Counted from the stretch's first letter, positions 1 to 6,884 are shown. The stretch is 18,055 nt of DNA from DATJBC01 sp035515515 (GCA_035515515.1 DATJBC010000202.1:1-18055), one strand, 5' to 3'. Made by a program: numbers and translations. Notes: generated by a model not told the origin, from the sequence alone.

Positions 1-51
1 GGCACCAACCAGATCCAGCGGGTCGTGATCGCCAAGAGGCTGCTCGGATAG
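1..51 (+). CDS. Acyl-CoA dehydrogenase, C-terminal end only (partial)
   Basis: Only the last 16 codons and a TAG stop lie in the window. The peptide reads GTNQIQRVVIAKRLLG. The GTNQIQR...I...LLG pattern is the classic C-terminus of acyl-CoA dehydrogenases, where it lies next to the FAD/tetramer interface. Family enzymes introduce the alpha-beta double bond in acyl-CoA thioesters and pass electrons to ETF. The substrate class (short, medium or branched chain) cannot be told from this fragment. The gene faces the ferritin-like gene tail to tail, with a strong hairpin between them. Confidence 0.85.
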   Translation, partial: GTNQIQRVVIAKRLLG

Positions 52-183
52 CACGTCGGAATCTGCCTCTGGTCACTGCGTGCCCACCACCGTCGTCGCC
101 AGTCTGACCAAGCGCCCGGCGTCAGCTACTGCCACCCTGGCCTCCACCGACTCGTTCCCAATGAAGAACGGGGCAGAACGACC

Positions 184-220
184 CCGACCCGATCCCGGCT
201 CCACCGGGTCAACGGGTCGG
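184..220. terminator. Nested GC hairpin between convergent genes
   Basis: An outer perfect 8-bp arm (CCGACCCG at 184-191, CGGGTCGG at 213-220) encloses an inner perfect 5-bp arm (CCCGG at 194-198, CCGGG at 204-208) with loop ctcca. A 2-by-4 nt internal loop separates the two stems. No T-run follows on either strand. Its position between two gene ends facing each other fits a bidirectional transcription stop. The rest of 52-308 shows no convincing gene on either strand. Confidence 0.5.
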
Positions 221-308
221 CATCGCAGGGCTGGGGACGCACTGAAGCGGCGCTCGGGGGGCTGCCCGAGGATGGGTGACCTTCTTCGGGCGCACGCCGC
301 GCCGGGCG

Positions 309-911
309 TTACGAGGCCATGTCCTGGCGGGCCTGCTTGGCCCGCGCCGCGCCGATGGCGGTCTTCACGTCCTTCTGCTCCTCGGGCGGGGGCAGCACGG
401 CGGGCAGGCCGAGCCCCTGGATCCACAGCTCCCGGGCCCAGCCGGTGTTGTGGTAGAGGTGCTCGTCCTCTTGCTCCTCGACCTCCTTGTGGGCGGCACG
501 GAGCACCTTGGCGGCATCGCCGGTCATGCGCCCGACGACCTCCCCGATGAGCTCCCAGTTGAGGTGGTCCTTCGTCTCGGCCAGGGTGACGCACTCGGCG
601 GCCACGACCTCGGCCTGGTCCGCGCTCCCCTCGGCCCGTGCCAGCTCGATGGCCTTCACCAGGGACTCGCCTGTGTGGCGGACGACGCGGCGCCCCGGCG
701 TGTCGGTCTCGGGGTCCAGCCCGAAGGCACGGAGCGACTCGGTGACGAGCTCGACGTGGCGGGACGTCTGCTCGTGGTACTCCTGCCACTCCTTGCGGAG
801 GTCGCTGTTCTGCACGCACCCGAGGGCGGCCTCGTACACCTGGACGCCGCCCAGCTCGGTCTCCAGTGCCTGGTACAGAAGGTCGTGGAGCTGCTCCTCC
901 TCGACGGTCAT
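309..911 (-). CDS. Ferritin-like four-helix protein
   Basis: A 200-residue, almost entirely helical, acidic protein. Metal-ligand-like residues appear in helix order: E17/E19 with Y26 in helix 1, E47 and H52 in helix 2, then an acidic E/H-rich helix near the C-terminus containing EEQEDEHL (an ExxH motif). This layout is that of ferritin-like or rubrerythrin-like diiron bundles, which handle iron or peroxide or act in stress responses. The exact subfamily is not recognised. The ATG at 911 was chosen over an in-frame ATG 51 bases upstream because a GAGGAGGAG Shine-Dalgarno sequence lies just before it and the family-like helix starts there. No signal peptide is seen, so it should be cytoplasmic. 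It stands alone on its strand. Confidence 0.7.
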   Translation of the reverse strand: MTVEEEQLHDLLYQALETELGGVQVYEAALGCVQNSDLRKEWQEYHEQTSRHVELVTESLRAFGLDPETDTPGRRVVRHTGESLVKAIELARAEGSADQAEVVAAECVTLAETKDHLNWELIGEVVGRMTGDAAKVLRAAHKEVEEQEDEHLYHNTGWARELWIQGLGLPAVLPPPEEQKDVKTAIGAARAKQARQDMAS

Positions 912-940
912 GGTCGGCTCCTCCTCGCGTCGCCGGTTCG

Positions 941-969
941 AGAACACCCGTGCACTACCCAACGTCCAA
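941..969 (-). promoter_or_regulatory. Candidate promoter of the ferritin-like gene
   Basis: On the minus strand, TTGGAC (complement of 964-969) is followed after 17 bp by TGTTCT (complement of 941-946). The predicted start of transcription would leave a 5' leader of about 24 nt carrying the GAGGAGGAG ribosome-binding site. The -35 is good but the -10 lacks the usual A at its second position, so this is tentative. Confidence 0.35.
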
Positions 970-1074
970 CGGACTCACACAGGACCCCGGGCGCCCCACC
1001 CATGGGAGGGATGACGGCACCGCTGTGGGACAATGCGTGCGGTCACTGGCTCGGCACGAGCGGAGGTGGACCAC

Positions 1075-1659
1075 GTGGACCTCTTGGGCACGACGGCCGG
1101 ATACCTAGCCGGGTCGCTGGTGGTGACGATCGGCATCGGCGTGCTGAACTTCTTCGCGCTCTACAAGATCATCACCAAGGCGGGGTTCTCCGGCGCATGG
1201 ATACTCGCGCCCCTCTCGGTGATCTTCCTGGCGATCGTCACGGTGGGGGTGGTCATCCACGCAGCGGTGACGTTCTCATCGGCGAGCCTGGGCACGGCCG
1301 GCGCGCTCGTGAAGCTCGACTACGTGGATGCGTTCCTCAACTGGATCCTCTTCCTCGTCTTCGCCTTCGTCGACTGGCCGGCGTTGCGAGGCCAGCCCCG
1401 ATGGGCGACCGTCCCGGCGCGACAGCCCGTTGCGCACGGCCTGCCCCGCAACGTGCTGCCTCCGTCCCCACCGCCGCCTCCGCCGCCTCCGGGGCCGAGC
1501 CCCGGCTGGTATCCGCTGGAGGGGCGCTCCGACGAGCAGGTCTACTGGGGCGGGCGCGCGTACACGGCCCGCCGGCTCTGGCAGGACGACGCCTGGAAGG
1601 ACATCCCGCTCAGCTTCTACTCGGCGGGCCCGCCCCGGCCCGAAGACCGGGTGGAGTAG
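1075..1659 (+). CDS. Small membrane protein with proline linker and DUF2510-like C-terminal domain
   Basis: A 194-residue protein. Two hydrophobic helices (about residues 8-30 and 41-63) and a third (about 85-100) are followed by a basic stretch, a run of ten prolines, and a C-terminal segment starting PGWYPLEGR with YWGG and a tryptophan-rich end. That segment resembles DUF2510, a short Trp/Tyr-rich domain (GWYPD...RYWDG..WT) common at the ends of actinobacterial membrane proteins. Function is unknown. The GTG at 1075 was chosen because GGAGGTGG (1062-1069) lies at ideal distance. An ATG at 1033 in the same frame has no such site and adds a non-membrane leader. It stands alone between oppositely oriented or unrelated genes. 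Confidence 0.7.
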   Translation: MDLLGTTAGYLAGSLVVTIGIGVLNFFALYKIITKAGFSGAWILAPLSVIFLAIVTVGVVIHAAVTFSSASLGTAGALVKLDYVDAFLNWILFLVFAFVDWPALRGQPRWATVPARQPVAHGLPRNVLPPSPPPPPPPPGPSPGWYPLEGRSDEQVYWGGRAYTARRLWQDDAWKDIPLSFYSAGPPRPEDRVE

Positions 1660-1693
1660 GCGCCCGGACCAATCGGCTGGGGCGGCCCCCCGA

Positions 1694-1711
1694 CCGGGCG
1701 GTGACGCCCGG
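1694..1711 (+). terminator. GC hairpin downstream of the DUF2510-like gene
   Basis: A perfect 7-bp stem, CCGGGCG (1694-1700) and CGCCCGG (1705-1711), has a GTGA loop and begins 35 nt after the stop codon. No T-tract follows. It lies in a gene-free stretch (1660-1983) that also holds a candidate promoter for the next gene. The rest of that stretch shows nothing recognisable. Confidence 0.4.
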
Positions 1712-1828
1712 CCTCGCCTGTGACCTTCCTGTGCCGGTGTGCGGCCACTCCCCGATGTCCCGACGTGACCGCCGGTGCCCGTGCGCCGCCCCCGCCCGGT
1801 GAGCCGTGTGGCGCTCCGACCAGGCGGT

Positions 1829-1852
1829 TAGCATCTCGGCCGGCGGGCCGAG
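1829..1852 (+). promoter_or_regulatory. Candidate -10 box followed by an inverted repeat, upstream of the NHL gene
   Basis: TAGCAT (1829-1834) matches the actinobacterial TANNNT -10 pattern. Immediately after it is a perfect 7-bp inverted repeat, CTCGGCC (1835-1841) and GGCCGAG (1846-1852), with a 4-nt spacer. The repeat would sit over the transcription start, where it could be an operator or a 5' mRNA hairpin. No clear -35 is visible 16-18 bp upstream, so the promoter call is weak; the repeat itself is exact. Confidence 0.35.
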
Positions 1853-1983
1853 CGTGGTCCGCCTCGCGGGCCGGGGCGTGCCGACTCGTGCGGGGTGGGG
1901 GGTTGGCGGGGACGATGGGCGCTCGAGGCAGTCGCTGTGCGCAGCCCGCGATGCGGTCTGCGACGACGCGCAGGGGACGACCG

Positions 1984-3576
1984 GTGTCGCGCACGATCCG
2001 GCGGGGGGGAGTCGTGGCCGGGGCCTTGGGCCTCATGGCCGGGTCCGTGGTCGTCGACGCCACCCCGAGCGCGGCCGCCGCTTCCGGGGTGCACGTCATC
2101 TCCAGCGCCGCCGGCGGCGGGACCTCCACGTCCTTGGCCAACGGCGTCGTCAGCACCTCGATCTCCCTCGGCTCCCCGGTGGACGCCGCCTACGACCCGT
2201 ACGGCAACGTGGTCATCGCCGACCAGGACAACAACGTGATCCGCGTGGTGGCCGCCTCCACCGGCACCTTCTACGGGCAGGCCATGACGGCCGGCCGCAT
2301 CTACACCATCGTCGGCGACGGCAATGCCGGGTACTCCGGCGACACGGTCCCGAAGTCGTCGAGGGTCCCCAATCCCTTGCTCGCCGCTGAGCTCGACGAC
2401 CCCAACGGTGTCGCCGTCGACGCCCAAGGCGACATCGCCATCGCCGACACGGGCAACGACGCCGTGCGGTTCGTGCCGGCCGTCGGGGGGATCCGCTTCG
2501 GGTTGTTCATGACGGTGGGGGAGATCTACACCATCGCCGGCGGCGGCAGCGGACAGGGGAACGAGACGTTCTCGGCCGGGCTGGCCGAGCCCGACGGCAT
2601 CGCCTTCAACCCCTCGGGCGACGTCATCGTGGCCGACACCGACAACAGCGTGGTGCGGCTCATCCCCGAGGCGGCCCACACCGAGTACGGCCGGTCGTTG
2701 CAGCCGACGGTGATCTACACGCTGGCCGGCATCTACGGCGCCTACGGCTACACGGGCAACGGAGGCCCGGGCTACAACGCCCAGGTCTCCCTGGAGCCCT
2801 TCGGGGGCATCGCGGTCGACCCCGCCGGCGACGTGGCCCTGTCGGACTCCGACAACGAGGTGGTGCGCCTGGTGGCGGCGAAGACCGGCTCCTACCACGG
2901 CCGCGGGGTCGTGGCGGGCGACATCTACACCATCGTGGGAAACACCAACGAGGCCTTCAAGGGCGACAAGAAGCCTGCGTTGTCGGCCTCTCTCGACACG
3001 CCGCAGGGCCTCGCCTACGACGGGGCGGGCAACCTCTACATCGCGGACTCGGCCAACAACATGATCCGCTACGTCCCGGCCGCCAACGGGAGCTACGACG
3101 GCAAGGCCGTGAAGGGGGGCGACATCTACACCGTCGTCGGCAAGGGCCCCATGGGCGCCTCCGGTGACGGGGGAGCGGGGTCGGCCGCCGAGCTGAACGA
3201 CCCCGCCGGCATCGAGATGGGCGCCAACGGGCGCCTGCTCGTCTCGGACGGCGGCAACGACAAGATCCGCCAGATCGTGCCACCTTCGCCGGGCGTCTCG
3301 GCCGTGAAGCCCACCTCGGGGCCGATCGCCGGGGGCAAGAAGGTCACCATCAAGGGCGTGAACCTCGAGGGCGTCACCGCCGTCTACTTCGGGTCGCGGC
3401 CCGCGGCGGGCTTCACCGTCCGCAACGACCAGAAGATCGTCGCCACCTCGCCGGTGGGGTCGCTCGGCACCGTGGTCATCCGGGTGGTCTCGCCGGCGGG
3501 CACGAGCGTCGCCAGCGGGGCGGGCGCCTACCGCTACGCCGTGACGGCCGCCAAGAAGCACGCCCGTCGCCGCTGA
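1984..3576 (+). CDS. Secreted NHL-repeat beta-propeller with C-terminal IPT/TIG domain
   Basis: A 530-residue exported protein. The N-terminus has SRTIRRG, a hydrophobic core (VVAGALGLMAGSVVV) and a PSAAAA cleavage-like region, which make a typical Sec or Tat-like signal peptide. The mature part carries six NHL-type blades with (V/L)(A/S)D..N..(I/V)R cores. Between them, five IYT(I/L/V)(V/A)G strands recur every 63-75 residues; their ATCTAC codons start at 2299, 2524, 2713, 2923 and 3124. Residues about 436-520 form an IPT/TIG immunoglobulin-like fold (PTSGPIAGGKKVTIKG). The protein ends in a basic tail. Such propellers bind ligands or proteins outside the cell; no catalytic motif is visible. 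The GTG at 1984 was chosen for its AGGGGA ribosome site six bases upstream and for giving a clean signal peptide. An ATG at 1915 would add 23 residues and remains possible. Confidence 0.75.
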   Translation: MSRTIRRGGVVAGALGLMAGSVVVDATPSAAAASGVHVISSAAGGGTSTSLANGVVSTSISLGSPVDAAYDPYGNVVIADQDNNVIRVVAASTGTFYGQAMTAGRIYTIVGDGNAGYSGDTVPKSSRVPNPLLAAELDDPNGVAVDAQGDIAIADTGNDAVRFVPAVGGIRFGLFMTVGEIYTIAGGGSGQGNETFSAGLAEPDGIAFNPSGDVIVADTDNSVVRLIPEAAHTEYGRSLQPTVIYTLAGIYGAYGYTGNGGPGYNAQVSLEPFGGIAVDPAGDVALSDSDNEVVRLVAAKTGSYHGRGVVAGDIYTIVGNTNEAFKGDKKPALSASLDTPQGLAYDGAGNLYIADSANNMIRYVPAANGSYDGKAVKGGDIYTVVGKGPMGASGDGGAGSAAELNDPAGIEMGANGRLLVSDGGNDKIRQIVPPSPGVSAVKPTSGPIAGGKKVTIKGVNLEGVTAVYFGSRPAAGFTVRNDQKIVATSPVGSLGTVVIRVVSPAGTSVASGAGAYRYAVTAAKKHARRR

Positions 3577-3632
3577 GGCGCCCCGCACGCGAGCGGCGGC
3601 CAGCGGCCGCTGCGTGACGAGCCCAGGGCCTG

Positions 3633-3651
3633 GCGGGGCCCCCGGCCCCGC
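3633..3651. terminator. GC hairpin between convergent NHL and GH4 genes
   Basis: A perfect 8-bp stem (GCGGGGCC at 3633-3640, GGCCCCGC at 3644-3651) closes a 3-nt loop and lies between the two gene ends. A second palindrome containing a GCGGCCGC core is at about 3601-3612. No T-run is present on either strand, as with other junctions here. Confidence 0.5.
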
Positions 3652-3654
3652 GGG

Positions 3655-5028
3655 CTAGGCGAACTGCGGGAGCCAGGGGGCCGTCGCCGCCAGGAGCTCG
3701 TCGGTCATGGCCAGGACGTGCTCGTAGGGCAGGGCCCCCGCCACCGGGTCGGCCAGCATGGCCTCGAGCACCGTCGTGCGGTCACCGGAGACGGCCGCCT
3801 CCACCGTCCGCTCCTGGGACACCACCACGCGGCGGAGGTGGTCGCCCAGGAACGACGGCACCGCGGCCCGGTCCCGCGCCGTGATGCCGTCGGCGCCGGC
3901 GCGCACCATGCACTCCACCACCACGTCCTGGGGGAGCGTCTCCACCTGCCCGCTGTTGGGGACGTTGGCGGGGAGGTCGCGGGCGGTGCCCGTGACCAGG
4001 CCCTCGAGGAGCGGCGCCACGAACTCGCCCGAGGGCCAGCGCGGGATCTTCTCGGATGCGAGCAGCCCCGCCATCTGCGCGTCGTCGTCGGCCTTGTCGG
4101 ACTGATGCCCGTGCATCCCGTAGTGGTGGATGCCCCAGTCGCGCCCGTAGTCGGACGCCGAGGTCACGAAGCCCGAGAAGAATTCGACCACATGGGTGTC
4201 CGACGACCCGGGTAGCACGCCGAAGCGGTCGAAGAGCTCGAACTTGACCTTGTTGTTGGCCAGGACGTCGGCCTTGGTCCAGCCGGCTTCGGGGTCCGCC
4301 ATCCTCCAGTGCATGGGCCCGGGAGGCTCCATCCACAGCGGCCCCGACAGGTCGAGGTGCCCGGCCAGGGCGTCCTCCAGCAGGGCGAAGCCGTCCTCGT
4401 CCCCGATGCGCAGCGAGGTGACGAGCGGCAGGTGGTTCACGCCCGCCACCACGGGGTCGATGGTCGTGAAGTCGGCGTCGAAGAGGAGGCTGAGGGCGAA
4501 CTTGAGCCCCACGATCTCGGCGCACAGGCCCACGGCGCGCACGGCCGTCTCCCGGGTCACCGCCCGGCACAGGGCCGTGAGCGGGTTGCTCACGTTGACC
4601 ATGGGCGCCTCCGGGCAGCGGCGCTCCATGGCCCGGGCCACCTCGAGCACCACGGGCACGCTGCGCAGGGCCCGGGAGATCCCTCCCGGGCCGACGCTGT
4701 CGCCCACCGTCTGGCGGATGCCGTAGCGGGCGGGGACCTCGATGTCGTGGCGCATGCTGGCGAAGCCCCCCACCGAGAACGCCACGACCACGTATTGGGC
4801 GTCGGTGAGGGCGTCGTCGAGGTCGGTGGTGGCCCGGGCGGTGAGCGGGATGCGGCGTCGCTCGGCCACGTGCTCGACGACCTTCAGCGCAGGCGCCAGC
4901 GAGTCGGCGTCGACGTCGTGGAGCACGAGCTCGGCGTCCTCGAGCGCGGGGGTGTTGGCGAAGTCGACCGCCAGCTTGGGGGTCCAGTGCGTGCTGCCCC
5001 CGCCGACCAGCGTGATCCGGGCCCCCAT
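3655..5028 (-). CDS. Glycoside hydrolase family 4 enzyme (NAD- and metal-dependent)
   Basis: A 457-residue protein of usual GH4 length. GH4 enzymes cleave alpha- or beta-glycosides by an oxidation-elimination-reduction mechanism needing NAD+ and Mn2+. Visible features are the N-terminal dinucleotide-binding loop GGGSTHWTP (residues 9-17), HD at 37-38 after the second strand, YGIRQTVGDSVGPGG (102-116), and NPL at 148-150. C169 and H199 (GVNHLP) match the family's metal-binding Cys/His pair. Substrate cannot be set from sequence; the family includes alpha-glucosidases, alpha-galactosidases, alpha-glucuronidases and 6-phospho-glycosidases. The ATG at 5028 was chosen over upstream in-frame starts because the dinucleotide fold begins there. 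It has no Shine-Dalgarno sequence but TATCGT lies 8 nt upstream, suggesting a leaderless mRNA. It is divergent from the NagB-like gene. Confidence 0.88.
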   Translation of the reverse strand: MGARITLVGGGSTHWTPKLAVDFANTPALEDAELVLHDVDADSLAPALKVVEHVAERRRIPLTARATTDLDDALTDAQYVVVAFSVGGFASMRHDIEVPARYGIRQTVGDSVGPGGISRALRSVPVVLEVARAMERRCPEAPMVNVSNPLTALCRAVTRETAVRAVGLCAEIVGLKFALSLLFDADFTTIDPVVAGVNHLPLVTSLRIGDEDGFALLEDALAGHLDLSGPLWMEPPGPMHWRMADPEAGWTKADVLANNKVKFELFDRFGVLPGSSDTHVVEFFSGFVTSASDYGRDWGIHHYGMHGHQSDKADDDAQMAGLLASEKIPRWPSGEFVAPLLEGLVTGTARDLPANVPNSGQVETLPQDVVVECMVRAGADGITARDRAAVPSFLGDHLRRVVVSQERTVEAAVSGDRTTVLEAMLADPVAGALPYEHVLAMTDELLAATAPWLPQFA

Positions 5029-5036
5029 CGGCGGCG

Positions 5037-5042
5037 ACGATA
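5037..5042 (-). promoter_or_regulatory. Candidate -10 of a leaderless GH4 transcript
   Basis: On the minus strand TATCGT fits TANNNT and ends 8 nt before the ATG. No ribosome site lies between them. No good -35 was found. Confidence 0.35.
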
Positions 5043-5070
5043 CCCCCGCGCCGATGCGGGCGTGTGGCCG

Positions 5071-5095
5071 GGCCCGTCCCGGGGAGGGACGGGCC
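5071..5095. promoter_or_regulatory. Perfect 10-bp inverted repeat in the GH4/NagB-like divergent promoter region
   Basis: GGCCCGTCCC (5071-5080) and GGGACGGGCC (5086-5095) are exact reverse complements around the 5-nt spacer GGGGA. The dyad lies in the 104-bp gap between the two divergent starts. It covers the -25 to -50 zone of the NagB-like promoter and lies upstream of the GH4 start. This suits a shared operator, but no regulator gene is in the window. A structural hairpin is the alternative. Confidence 0.45.
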
Positions 5096-5119
5096 GCCTC
5101 GGGGCCGCGGGCGCTCACC

Positions 5120-5125
5120 TACAGT
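5120..5125 (+). promoter_or_regulatory. Candidate -10 of a leaderless NagB-like transcript
   Basis: TACAGT fits TANNNT and is followed by 7 nt and then the GTG at 5133, so transcription would begin at or next to the start codon. No Shine-Dalgarno sequence is present before this GTG, which supports the leaderless reading. Confidence 0.4.
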
Positions 5126-5132
5126 GCGGGAC

Positions 5133-5903
5133 GTGCCCTCGCCGTCGCGCACCGAGACGGTCGGCCGCATGCCGGTGGTGGTGCACCCCGACGGGGCCGC
5201 GCTGGCCCGGGCCGCCGCCCAGGAGGCCGCCGCCGCCATGCGAGCGGCGGTGGCGGCCCGCGGCCTGGCGCACGCCATGTTCGCCACGGGGAACTCCCAA
5301 CTGGCCTTCGTGGACGCGCTGGTGGAGGTGCCCGGGGTGCCGTGGGCGGACGTGGTGCTGTTCCACATGGACGAGTACGTGGGCGTGGGCCCCGACCACC
5401 CCGCCGGGTTCCAGCGCTGGATCAGGGAGCGCATCGCCGACCGGGTCCGTCCCCGGGCGGCGCACTACGTGGACGGCCTGGCCGACCCGGGCGCCGAGTG
5501 CCGGCGCTACGCGGGGCTGCTGCGGGCCCACCCCCTCGACCTGTGCTGCCTGGGCATCGGCGAGAACGGCCACCTGGCCTTCAACGACCCGCCCGTGGCC
5601 GACTTCGACGACCCCCTCGACGTGAAGGTGGTCGAGCTCGACGTCGCCTGCCGGCGCCAGCAGGTCAACGAGGGCCACTTCCCCGGCATCGACGACGTGC
5701 CCCGCGACGCCCTCACCGTCACCATCCCCGCCCTCCTGCGTGCCCGCACCGTGCTCGCCGTCGTGCCCGAGGCGCGCAAGGCGGAGCCGGTGCGGGCCGC
5801 CCTGGTGGGCCCCCTGTCCACGGCGTGCCCGGCGTCGGTGCTGCGCACCCGGGACAACGTGACGCTCCACCTCGACCGTGGCTCCGCCGGGCTGCTCGAC
5901 TGA
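5133..5903 (+). CDS. NagB-like sugar-phosphate isomerase/deaminase family protein
   Basis: A 256-residue protein of the glucosamine-6-phosphate deaminase / 6-phosphogluconolactonase fold. It shows TGNSQ (52-56, phosphate loop), FHMDEYVG (77-84, with D80 matching the NagB catalytic Asp), GIGENGHLAFNDPP (141-154, with H147 matching the catalytic His), and a late STACPASVL segment. Differences from canonical NagB (E. coli, from memory): Asp141 aligns with N145 and Glu148 with D152. The stretch CRRQQVNEGHF followed by DDVP marks a side branch of the family whose reaction I cannot name with certainty. It may deaminate, isomerise or hydrolyse a phosphorylated sugar released by the neighbouring GH4 enzyme. 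The start could also be the ATG at 5169. Confidence 0.75.
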   Translation: MPSPSRTETVGRMPVVVHPDGAALARAAAQEAAAAMRAAVAARGLAHAMFATGNSQLAFVDALVEVPGVPWADVVLFHMDEYVGVGPDHPAGFQRWIRERIADRVRPRAAHYVDGLADPGAECRRYAGLLRAHPLDLCCLGIGENGHLAFNDPPVADFDDPLDVKVVELDVACRRQQVNEGHFPGIDDVPRDALTVTIPALLRARTVLAVVPEARKAEPVRAALVGPLSTACPASVLRTRDNVTLHLDRGSAGLLD

Positions 5904-5921
5904 CCCCGACCGGGAGGGGTC
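5902..5921. terminator. Inverted repeat between convergent NagB-like and hydrolase genes
   Basis: GACCCC (5902-5907) and GGGGTC (5916-5921) form a perfect 6-bp stem with an 8-nt loop. It overlaps the NagB-like stop codon and abuts the hydrolase stop. The gap between the genes is only 18 bp, so a shared bidirectional stop is plausible. Confidence 0.35.
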
Positions 5922-6884
5922 TCAGAGCCAGCGCTCCAGGAAGGGGTAGGCCTCCGCGCCGTGCCACTCGTGGACGCCGGCGAACACGTCGTGGACGAGG
6001 TGGTCGGCCGCACCCATCGACGCGTACACCGCCCGCAGCTTGGCGACCTCGGCGACGGCCACCGGCGCGGGGAACAGGTCGTCCTCGGTGCCGCTCTCGA
6101 CGAGCAGCGGGCGCGGCGCGATCAGCGCCGCCACGTCGAGGTGCTCGAGCTGCCCCAGCATGCCCGGGAGCACCTGCGAGCCGCACATGTTCCACGGCAT
6201 CTTGTGGCTCTCGGCCCACGACGAGAAGTAGCCGCTCACCACGGCGGCCGCCACGCGCTGGTCCCACGCGGCGAGGAACAGCGACACCGTGGCACCGTAG
6301 GAGAGGCCGGCCACGGCGACGCGGGCGGGGTCCACGAGCGGGTGTGCCTGGAGCACGTCGAGGGCGCAGGCCATGTCCCACAGGTTCTGGGTGAGCGGGC
6401 TCACACCGGCCATCACGGCGTGCACCAGGTTGGTGTCGCACGCGTAGTGGTCGGGCGGGTTCCAGTCCAGGCGCTCGCCGAAGCACCGCAGGTCGGGGGC
6501 CAGCACCACGTAGCCCCGCAGGGCCAACTGGTGGGCGTAGTCGGCGTTGGGGGTGCCGGTGCGCTCCAGGCCGCACGCCTCGGACTTGCCGGGGCCGTGG
6601 CCGTGCACGGCCAGCACCGCCGGCCCCGGGGCTCCCCGGTCGTGGGGGACGAGGAGGAAGGCGGGCACCGACATCGTCTCCTCGCTGTCGAAGACGACCC
6701 GGTCGCGCCGGTAGGCGTCGAGGTGGGTGGACTCGAGGGTCTCGACGTCGAGCGGGACCCGCTCGGGGAGGGGCCCCAGCAGATCCGTCAGCCGGAGGCG
6801 GGCGCGCTGGCGCCAGGCGCCGATGGCGGCCGCGTCGTCGCCGGGGAAGGGGTCGGCCTGGCGGGTGGCGGCCAGCTTGACCAT
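5922..6884 (-). CDS. Alpha/beta-hydrolase (dienelactone hydrolase / acetylxylan esterase-like)
   Basis: A 320-residue cytoplasmic alpha/beta-hydrolase. Visible parts are an oxyanion-region HGHGPGK (94-100), the nucleophile elbow GLSYG with S195, an acid near D268/D269 in ESGTEDDLFP, and a histidine at H305 in GVHEWHG. Together they make a complete Ser-Asp-His triad. The layout, with ~60 residues before the core and a GHEW-like end, recalls the acetylxylan esterase / prolyl-oligopeptidase-like hydrolases. That suggests ester removal from sugars, which would fit the GH4 neighbour, but the substrate is not shown. The ATG at 6884 has no good ribosome site, and no other in-frame start lies between it and the upstream gene's stop at 6961. 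The preceding residues (NFSPWYSW) look protein-like, so a non-standard start cannot be excluded. It may be read through from the binding-protein gene 76 bp upstream. Confidence 0.75.
   Translation of the reverse strand: MVKLAATRQADPFPGDDAAAIGAWRQRARLRLTDLLGPLPERVPLDVETLESTHLDAYRRDRVVFDSEETMSVPAFLLVPHDRGAPGPAVLAVHGHGPGKSEACGLERTGTPNADYAHQLALRGYVVLAPDLRCFGERLDWNPPDHYACDTNLVHAVMAGVSPLTQNLWDMACALDVLQAHPLVDPARVAVAGLSYGATVSLFLAAWDQRVAAAVVSGYFSSWAESHKMPWNMCGSQVLPGMLGQLEHLDVAALIAPRPLLVESGTEDDLFPAPVAVAEVAKLRAVYASMGAADHLVHDVFAGVHEWHGAEAYPFLERWL

Noticed and set aside
52..308. A possible small gene or tRNA in the gap after the acyl-CoA dehydrogenase
   Set aside because: Frames on both strands run into the neighbouring gene without a supported start, and no cloverleaf was found. 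Only the hairpin at 184-220 stands out.
276..1802. A 508-codon plus-strand frame spanning the ferritin-like gene and the membrane protein gene
   Set aside because: It is antisense to one gene and out of frame with the other, and its product shows no recognisable fold.
1720..1983. Longer N-terminus for the NHL protein
   Set aside because: The extra residues are Arg/Pro/Ala-rich and precede a complete signal peptide, and a good ribosome site lies before the GTG at 1984. The ATG at 1915 remains a weaker alternative.
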